Shown here: piece after piece, positions 38,601 through 47,600 of the stretch | Layout of the letters: every line of letters starts with the position of its first letter | Numbering within the stretch: position 1 is the stretch's first letter | Source of the DNA: Symsagittifera roscoffensis | Lineage: Eukaryota; Xenacoelomorpha; Acoela; Convolutidae | Direction: 5' to 3' | NCBI RefSeq assembly: GCF_963678635.1 | Contig: NC_087064.1 | Location: 4,750,411-4,814,410 of the forward strand | DNA length: 64,000 nt | The notes under the pieces: model-generated | Seen by the model: only the letters and a program-made list of their open reading frames with translations | Told to the model about the DNA's origin: nothing | Database searches by the model: none | Made by a program: the position numbers and the translations under genes

Positions 38601-41600
38601 AAGTTGTTTGATTTGTCAGTGCAATTTAAATTTTTTTGCTAAAAAGAAAGCTAATTACGCTCACCAATTACGGCAGTGCAGATGATGAGGTCGTGAAGCA
38701 AGACTTTCATCGGAATAAAAAAAGTTAACTGTGGATCCAGTTTTCTTTCATTGGGTTTAACTCGTCAAAAAAGCTAACAAAACTACGTAAAATCAAAATA
38801 ATTTCGAACACAGTGACATCAAAGGTTTTGACAGAAAAGTGGAAAGAGCTTCTTCAAGGCTGTATCTTAAAAGGCTATTAAGGCTGTAATCTGTTTAATT
38901 TTCAATGAATGTAGTGAAGACACTTCTTTTGCGGGTTTGACTTTAATTTCTTCAAGTTCTATTAATTGCCCTTGCGAAAAGCAAGGGTATTGCAATCTGG
39001 TACTAGACAATCGGTTATTGCAATCGGGTACCGTAAACAACTTTGTTCACAGGACTCATCGACACGTGGTGGTACCTAGTTTCATGACCAATTCAATTTT
39101 CTTACTTTCTCCTACACACTTATCCTGGAGGTAAGAAATACGCCTGGGAAGGCAAAGTTCCTGGATTCAAATCTGACCAGGACCTGTTTTTTTTTTCAAA
39201 CGGTAAAAGTTCCGAACAATTTTGGTTGATTTTAAAGGACTTGGATGTCGGCTTTAATTCTGTCGGCTTATGTAACTAATATGTTCTTTCCTTTCCAATA
39301 TTATTTATGAACTTGTTAAGACTGAAGCACCAAATGTTTATTTTCGATTGCTCAAATTCAACCCCACTGGTTGCTCTTTAAAAATTTAACAGTTTTTCGT
39401 ATCTAGTTGTTTCTTCTGCACTTACAACTTTCGAAGTCCTCTTTGATAGTTCTTGAGTGTATTGCTGTTTTAATCCTATAATTGCTGTATCGCAATCGGT
39501 GCGAAGCTCAGGTTCACCTCTGTGTTTAATTTGCCGAAAAAAGCAAAATACAGTCACCATTTACGAAAGCGTAAATCGCGAAAAACGTGATCGATTTTAA
39601 GTGTTTAGATTTCCCAGAGGAATAGAAAGAATAATACTTGATCTAGTTTTCTCAAATTGATGATTTTAAAATCAATCATCAATTGATCTTGAAAGTCAAC
39701 GAGTTTAAAAGCGACATGTTTCTTCGAAATTTTTTGAAAAACAAGTCTGTTTTCTTTCGGTTTCCTTGTGCTCATTGACTTATTTCCTACTGTATTATGG
39801 CTTTTCCACTGTTTAAGAATCGATGAACGTAGTGAAGACTCTTATATACGTCGTGATAATTTTTTTAGGAAGCGAATAATTTTCTCAAGCTCAAATTTGA
39901 TTTTTCGCTGTTTGAAATTTGTGGTTTCATTTTCTGTGGTGAAATGAACACAAACTTATTTATCGATCAGCAAAAGTGTCAAGGTCAAGAAAAACAAAAA
40001 ATGACTACTAGTTTTGAAAGTGGTATTTGTTTTACAGAGTTCGTAGCGGAACAAAAAATTTACCCATTGATCCAGTTCTCAAATTGGATTATTAAAATAA
40101 AAAAAGTGTCTGTCATGAAATGTTTTAGAAATTCCTAGAGCTGTAAGGGCATCTTTTTTTCTTTGAAATTCGAAAATTGAGAATTTTTCAAAAAAAAAAA
40201 TCAGTGTTTTCTTTTTCCTGTTAACTTGCGTTCATTGACCTTTTTTACAATTGTCTGTTGGCTATGTTTTTTCAATCCATTAAGCTTTTCCAAGTCTTTT
40301 AGGTTCAAAAGTTTCAAATTGTTTCTGTTCATTAAGTCTTTCCAACAGTGTTGGCTGTGCTTCTTCAGGAATATGGTGTACTACAGCTTGTATATAGCCT
40401 CGAAGTATAGCAAAACTACCTTTTGGGAATTGACTCTACTGTGGGTTCAGTGCTTTATAGTTAGATTGATTAAAAGTGATGAAACCTTGCCTTAAAGTGA
40501 TGAAACCTTGCCTTAAAGTGATGAAGATATAAATAGTGAATAGAAATGGTAAAAGTAGTGAATAGAACTGGTAAAGTTAACCTTTTTTTAGACATGGCTA
40601 GCCTGGAAGCGAAGTTGAAGAATGCAGTGATATGTGGGCAGCCGAGGACACACAGGCCGTGGAAGAAGATCCTGGTGGTGGTTGAGGGCATCTACTCTAT
40701 GGAGGGATCCATTGTGAAACTGCCAGATGTTGTGAGACTGAAGAAGAAGTACAAGGCCTATCTCTGGCTGGACGAGGCACACTCAATTGGTGCCATCGGG
40801 CCCCAGGGTTAGCATGGAGATTCTTGAAGGGAAATATTTCACTCCGTTTCGCTTTGCATGTTTACAAGAAAGCCGTGTACGAAAATGTTTGTTTCCATTT
40901 TGCTTTGTTTTTTTTTGATAGGAACATTTTGCTTGAGCATAGTGAATGTCATAATTTGATACGGCAATAAAACGATCGAAATTTTAAGGAACAGAATTGA
41001 ATGCATTTAACTAAAATTGTGGATGTTGGTTTTGCATATCACGGAAGGGCGAAAAATGATTTGAAGTTGTCAGTGGATCGTTAACGCTTACGATTAGCAA
41101 GTGTAATCAAATCAGAACAAAAACAACGTGGAAAACATGTTGAAAAAACAACAATAGTCGAACTACCGCTTATGTGCGTACATTTTGTCTACTTAGTGGC
41201 CAAAGCACGGAGTTCTCGGCTCTTTTTCCTTTTCCCCCACCTGCATCTTATTACAAATAAAATCACTGTTCACCTTGTCATTGTTATGAAAATTGACATG
41301 CTAACTAATTAGGTCATGGCAATCATATTTGTTATAATAGTCAACCTTGTAAAACCACTCGTTACACCATAAAAATGATGCTTGTGTGCAGTGTGTGTGT
41401 GTGTGGGGGGGGATGGGGGTTCGGAAAAAGAGCCGACTTTTCTTACGTACACTTGCGAGCGTAGTGTATTAGTACGAACCTTCATTTTTCTCCAACCTAA
41501 GTCGGAAGTAAAAGTGCTACTTTTGGTGGCACTTTTAAATCGGTAGTCTGCGGTAGCAGTATAATATCGTATGTGCTTTGACATTTGATTAGTAAAAAGT

Positions 41601-44600
41601 TAACAGCGGATGCATTATTAATTCATCAAATGAACCGGAAAACGTTATTTGTTTCAAACAGCAGTGCAATGAGAAAAAGCTCGATTTCAGAAATTTTCCA
41701 ACTCAATGTATCTTCAATTTTTTTGAAATGCACAATTTATACATAATTTGGCTTTATGTTTTCCAATTTAGTCCATGCAAAATTGTGTCTTTTTGTATTT
41801 GGTGCTACTTTGCTGCATCGAATTGGCAATTTATTACATATGTAGCTGCGTTACTGGTGGCTAGTTTTTGGGGATTTTAAGCATCCGTGGCTGAGTGATT
41901 AGTGTGTTAGATTCAACTTTGCTAGGTCGCAAATTTAAACCGAAACTTATCCGAGTTTTGGCTAATTCGAGGCTTATTTCTGCTTTTTTTATTTCATTTG
42001 ATAGAGCTGCTTTTTGGTCGCGTTCTGGCAAGTGTTTATTTTTCGTTCGTGGTTGAGTGTTTAGTGCGCGAGACGCATAATCTCTGGGTCGCAAATCCAA
42101 TCCGAGACGTAGCCGAATTTTTACTAATTCGAGGCGTAATTCTATTTTTTCTCGTGTTTCGCCTCTGTGTTCAAAATACTTGAAATGTTTTTGTAATTCT
42201 GCTGGTGTAGTTCCAAGATTTTTTTTTGAAATAAAAAAAACGTTCGATGGAAGATTTTTTGTGTTGTACGGTTTTTTAAGTGTCAATGAACGTAGTAGTG
42301 AACATCATTTTATAGGTCGTGATGATTTTCTTTCAGAACGTCTTGAAATGTTTTCACATTGAATTTAGATTTTTCTCGTTCTGCTTGTGATTTCAGTTTA
42401 TTTCCTTTGATAAAGGAAAATAATTCCAGAATCGAACACAAAAGTTTAAAAGTCTTCTAAGTCTAAACTTGATTGTCTTCTAGTTTCGAAGGCGGATTTA
42501 CCTTCTCTGGTTTCCCAGCGGAATAAAAAAACTTGCTTATTGTTCCAGCTTTTTTTTTAAAATGGCTTAATTTAATCAAAAAAGTATGTGGGCAATGGTT
42601 TCTTTTCATTCCTATCTTAGTCGCAGTAAAGAAATGGAGTCTTGATTGACTTGTTTGAAATCATGGTTTTATCTGATTGCCAAAATTTTTAAAAAAAAAT
42701 CCGTCCTTTCCCATTTTTCACCAATGACTTCTGGATGAGTTTGCCACCTGAGCTCTTAGAAATCATCAGTGTCCTACAGAATGGCTTGGTAATGCTTAAT
42801 CTTGAAATACTTCGGAAAAATTAAATATGTGCTTTTCTTGCGATCATAGTTTTCCGCCGGAACACTGGCACATGTTTTGTATCGCAAATGGTGCGAAGCT
42901 CAGCTTCGCAACCTGTGTAATAATAAAACCAGCGTTTCGCTTGATCAAGATATATATCGATATACGTCAAGAGCAAAAAGTTGACTTCATGCCAACCTTC
43001 GGATTTTGAAATGTTAAACAGTGCATGACTTTCGCTCACAGAAAAGAAGACCGATTTTTCTCTCTTTTTCGCTTGGTCGCTTTCTTCAGTTAAATGTGAA
43101 ATCTATTCGACGTAGAAGGACAAATGTTTTATTGTCTTTTAGGAAGGGGCGTGGTCGACTATTATGGCCTGAACCCACGTGACATTGACATCATGATGGG
43201 CACATTCACGAAGAGCTTCGGATCGTGCGGAGGATACATGGGGGGATCGAAGGCTCTGATTGGCTACCTCAGAACAAACTCACAGAGTGGAAACTATGCC
43301 AACAGCATGAGTCCCCCAGTTGCCCAGCAAATCATATCTGCCATGCGAATCATTATGGGCAAAGACGGAACCAACAATGGTAAGCGTAGCACTAGGAAAT
43401 CGGGAGCTCTTTAACTATTCCCCCTCTTGCAAAAGGAGGATATTCGGTAATATGTAGAACATTCATATATGCTTAACCGTTCAATTAGTTCATTATAGGG
43501 GTGGTAATTAGTTGCTAGCTACAAGGGGGGGGTTGAAGAAATCCGGAAACCGAATTTTTCTAACTTTTCCTACTTTTGATAGATTTTGATATTTGTCTAC
43601 TAGATTTTGATAGTTTCTACTAAATTTTGATATTTGTCGATTAAGATAGAAATATTTATATTGTAAAATTGGTTTCTTTCAGGCGCGGATAGGCTGCAGC
43701 AGCTGCACAGAAATACGCTCTACTTCCGCAGACGTCTCAAACAGATGGGACTGATTGTCTACGGCAGCGATGACTCACCAGTGGTGCCTAGCATGCTCTT
43801 CATGCCAGCAAAGATCGGTGCCTTCTCCCGGGAGTGTCTAAAGCGGAGCATTGCGGTGGTAGTTGTCGGCTTTCCCGCCACACCCATTATCGAGTCCAGA
43901 GTCAGATTCTGCCTCTCCTCTGGACACTCGAAGGAAATGCTGGACAAGGTGAGAATTTAGGGAGGATTTGATTTTCATTCAACCGGGACTAGGCTCTCTA
44001 GGATCAGTTGCTGTTCTGCTTACCGACAAAAACCGAATTGCCTACTGATACGTTGTTAAGGGTTCATGAACGTAGGTTTGACTCTTATATAGGTCGTTAT
44101 GATTTTTTGTTAGTTTTTGTGTCAGGAAAAGTCTTAAAATGCTCTAATAACTACAGAAATGTATGCATACATATTAATGCATATATGAATACCCTTATGT
44201 ACATGTGAACTTTTTGAGTTCAATTCGGAGTAACGTGATGGTACGATGCAATTTTTTTCCAACCTAAGTCGCAAACAAAAGTGCAACTTTTGATGGCCTA
44301 CTGAATCAGTAGGCGGCTCTTTTTCCTTCTCCCCTCCATTTGCCGTTTTTTATTAGAAAAGTTACTGTTCACATTGTCTGATCGTTATGAAAACTGACAT
44401 GCTGACTAATTAGGCTGCCCGAAACATATTTAGTCTTGATAATTAACCTTGTAAAAGCACTCGTTGCACCATAAAATGTGTGAGGTGTGGGGGGGGGGGG
44501 GGGTTGTGTGGAGGAAAAAGAGCCCAGTAGGCTGCATTAGCATTATAATACCATGCGCTTTGACATTTAATATGTCTCGCATGATTTTTGGAATGAATGA

Positions 44601-47600
44601 TTTATAGACAATTTTGTGTACTACTTTCTAATTTATTACATGCAAAGTGAGTGCGGTTGCCTTTAGTTTATTACTTTTCAGGTATTACATGTAAAATTTG
44701 TGCATTTCAAAGCTCCTGAATCTTTGCCGTTCTCTCGCTCGAGTTTGCGAAATTTCAGGTTCGAACCTGTGTCAAAAAAGTACCACCCATAAATTGTTTT
44801 TAAATTTCAAAGAGTTTTGAGGCTATATGTTTTTCTTGAACTTCTAAAGTTGAAGTTTTTGGACAAAAACAAGTCAGTTATTCCAGTCAGTCAGTTAACA
44901 GCAACTTGTTTTGACCAGTATGTGCATTGATTAAAGGACTATCGAGTGTGGTTAAAATGACATGATGGTTAAACAATCGGGGCGTAGTGTAATACTACGA
45001 AGCATTTTTCAACCTAAGTAATCTAGAACATTGAAATAGCTTCAAACTTTTATTTGGCGGCACTTTAGCTGAGTAGCATAGGCAATTTAATAACAATTGT
45101 AGTTGATTCATTGGTAACTAGTGTAAGAATCTTTTTTGGCGCAGATGCGTGGACGCGAGACTGCTAAGCTCCAGGTCCGAATTTTGATTCCAGCACCTAG
45201 TAAAAGTTTTATTTTTCAAGCTCATTTTTACTTTTTTCTTATTTCGCCTTGTTTTTCCTTATTTCGCCTGTTTTTGCTTATTTTGTCTTGTTTTTGCTTA
45301 TTTCGCTTTTAGTTCCTTCTTGGCGTTATCTCACTTGTATTTGCGAAGTGCAGCTTCGCTTCAGTGTGAATTTGTGAATTTTCGTGAAAGTTTTTTAGAT
45401 GTTTTGAGAAACCCGAACCGTCTGTCTAGTCGGTATCTGCCAATTTTTGATTGCATCTTGGTCGATTCTGTTTTAAAAACAAAGGAAATTTTAGCAATGG
45501 CTGCCCTTTTTTTGAATGGCTGCGTATGCGAATCAAAACAAGAATTCAAAAAACAATGTTGAAAATTTCGAAGTTTTGATCACTTGAATTGGTTGTTCGA
45601 AAAAATTTATTTTGCGCATCAATTAAAGTCTTCAAAAACAGCGCCCTCTGCAAAAACTAGAGTTTATTTTTGAGTAGTCTTTAATTCCTGTAACAATGCC
45701 TTGATGATTTTTTTGTTCGTTTTTTTCCAGGAAATTTGTTCACGCTCAATTTTGATTTTTCGCGCCTAAATGGACCTAAATTTTCTGTGTTCCCCGCGGA
45801 ATAAATGATATACCTGTTGATCCAGTTTATTTCTAAATGGGATGACTTAACATAAATCATCAACAGCATTTGAAATTCGAAGAGCTTCAACGTGATATAT
45901 TTTTTTCCGAATATATTTCGCAACTTTTTGAAATTCACAATTTATACATAATGTGGTTTTATGCTTTCCAATTTAATACATGCAAAGATAGTGTGGATGC
46001 TTTCAGTTTGTTATATTCCAATTTATTACTTGCAAACTTGCGTCAATTTGTATTCGGTGCCACTTTTGCTGCCTAGCTTGGCAATTTGTTAGCGTATGTA
46101 GCTGCTTTATTTGCGACTAGTGTTTGCCGGTTGTTAAACTTTCCTGACCGAGAGGGCAGGGTGTGAGACTCCAATTGTCCTGATTGCAGGTGCGAAGCCC
46201 ATAAGTAGCAAAGTTTGACTAATACAAGGCTGTTTTCTATCTTTTCATTTTCCCTTCATGAAGCTGCTTTTTTGTCGTGTTCTAGCTAGTGCTTGCGAAG
46301 CGTAGCTTCGTCTCTGTATTTGAATTTCTCCAACTGTATGTTGGCTATGTTCATTTTCAAACAACTAAAAAAATCGCTAGCTGATAATATGCTGCGAGTT
46401 AGTCAGATAATTGGTCAAAAATTTGGAATTTGGCCATTTTGATAGGAAATTGAAAAGTATTTTGATCAGTCTGAGTTGGCGGATTCATGCACCTGCGCTT
46501 GTTGTGATGGTTATAGTTCGAAAAAGTGTATGAAATCATAATTAACAGCTTTTTTCTTATTGTCTTAACATCGAGAGGTATGTTTTTACGATATTGTGAA
46601 GCAGGTATTTTAGTTTGTGAAACTGTAAAAAGCAGATGCTTGTTAGCCGTAAAATAAAGTCAATAGCATGAAGGGTAGCAGTACAATTTATCCTATGCCA
46701 ATGTAACCTGCTCCAATCTACCATTACACTTAGTTTAAGGCGGAAAATAGTTATTGCCGCGCCTAGGTGCTGCGAGCTTGCCAACAGAGGCTAGGAGTCT
46801 ATACGCAAATAAGAGCCGGTTATGCCACCGGCGACCTTAAATCGAGATAGTTAGCTCAATTTTTTTTGAAAATGTGAACTGTTTATAGAACAGGGTAGCT
46901 TGTTATATAGGGTAGAATGGCATAGGGTAGATTAGAAAAGGGTAGATTGTCATGGAACCTTTTTGCTTTCTAGTTTTTGAAAAGATCTTATTTTAATTGC
47001 AAGGAAAGTGAATTGAATCCCATTCATTTCAATGTGGAGTGACCGGCAGTATGCTGCGAAATTATCTCCTTTAACATAAAACATCGGTGCTTACCAAAGG
47101 GTGTTTTTTATTTCTGGAATTTGAACTGAAATTGAATGATTGGATAAATCATAAGATTTAAAATATTTCACTATTACCAAGTTTTTGATTATTCACTTAT
47201 GGTGATCTTATAGCACTACTATTAGAAAGACATTTTAGTAGCTTCACAGCCTATTGATTAAGAGTCATGAACGAAGTGAATACTCTTATATGGGTCTTCG
47301 TTTTTTTTTTCACGGAAAGTCTTAAAATTTGTTCAGTCTGATATCTGATGTTTCGCGGTTCGCCATGTGATTTCTTTTTGTGTTCAGTTCTTCTTCTTAG
47401 TTAATTTTTCAATATTTGTTCAAGCCAAAATTTGATTTTCGTGGTTTGATTTTTGATTTGGTTTTAAATTCAGATCGTTTCCTTGGTTCAAAGGAAGGTA
47501 AACTCTCCACTATCGAACAGCAAAGTTGTAGAGGTCACGAAAAAAGTGTTTGAGTTCTAGTTTTGGAAGTGGATTTGAATTTTCAGGTTTCCCAGCGGCA

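Larger units (their letters stand above)
37586..40591 (+). other. SPTLC2 intron 5
   Basis: It holds a GGATCTC-type MITE (37793-37947), worn R1 material (about 38090-38960), a tRNA-like fragment (about 39120-39190), a hairpin copy (39501-39517), an R1 copy (39817-40275) and a 21-bp tandem repeat (40473-40523). No gene. Confidence 0.5.
40808..43142 (+). other. SPTLC2 intron 6
   Basis: It holds a GGCTC-type MITE (41218-41434), two tandem tRNA-like SINE modules (41880-42175), an R1 copy (42285-42740) and a hairpin copy (42893-42909). Open frames across the SINE pair on the minus strand are by-products of the repeat. Confidence 0.5.

Noticed and set aside
41861-42286. 141-codon minus-strand gene
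   Set aside because: It lies exactly antisense to two tandem SINE-like modules, and its internal repetition comes from them.
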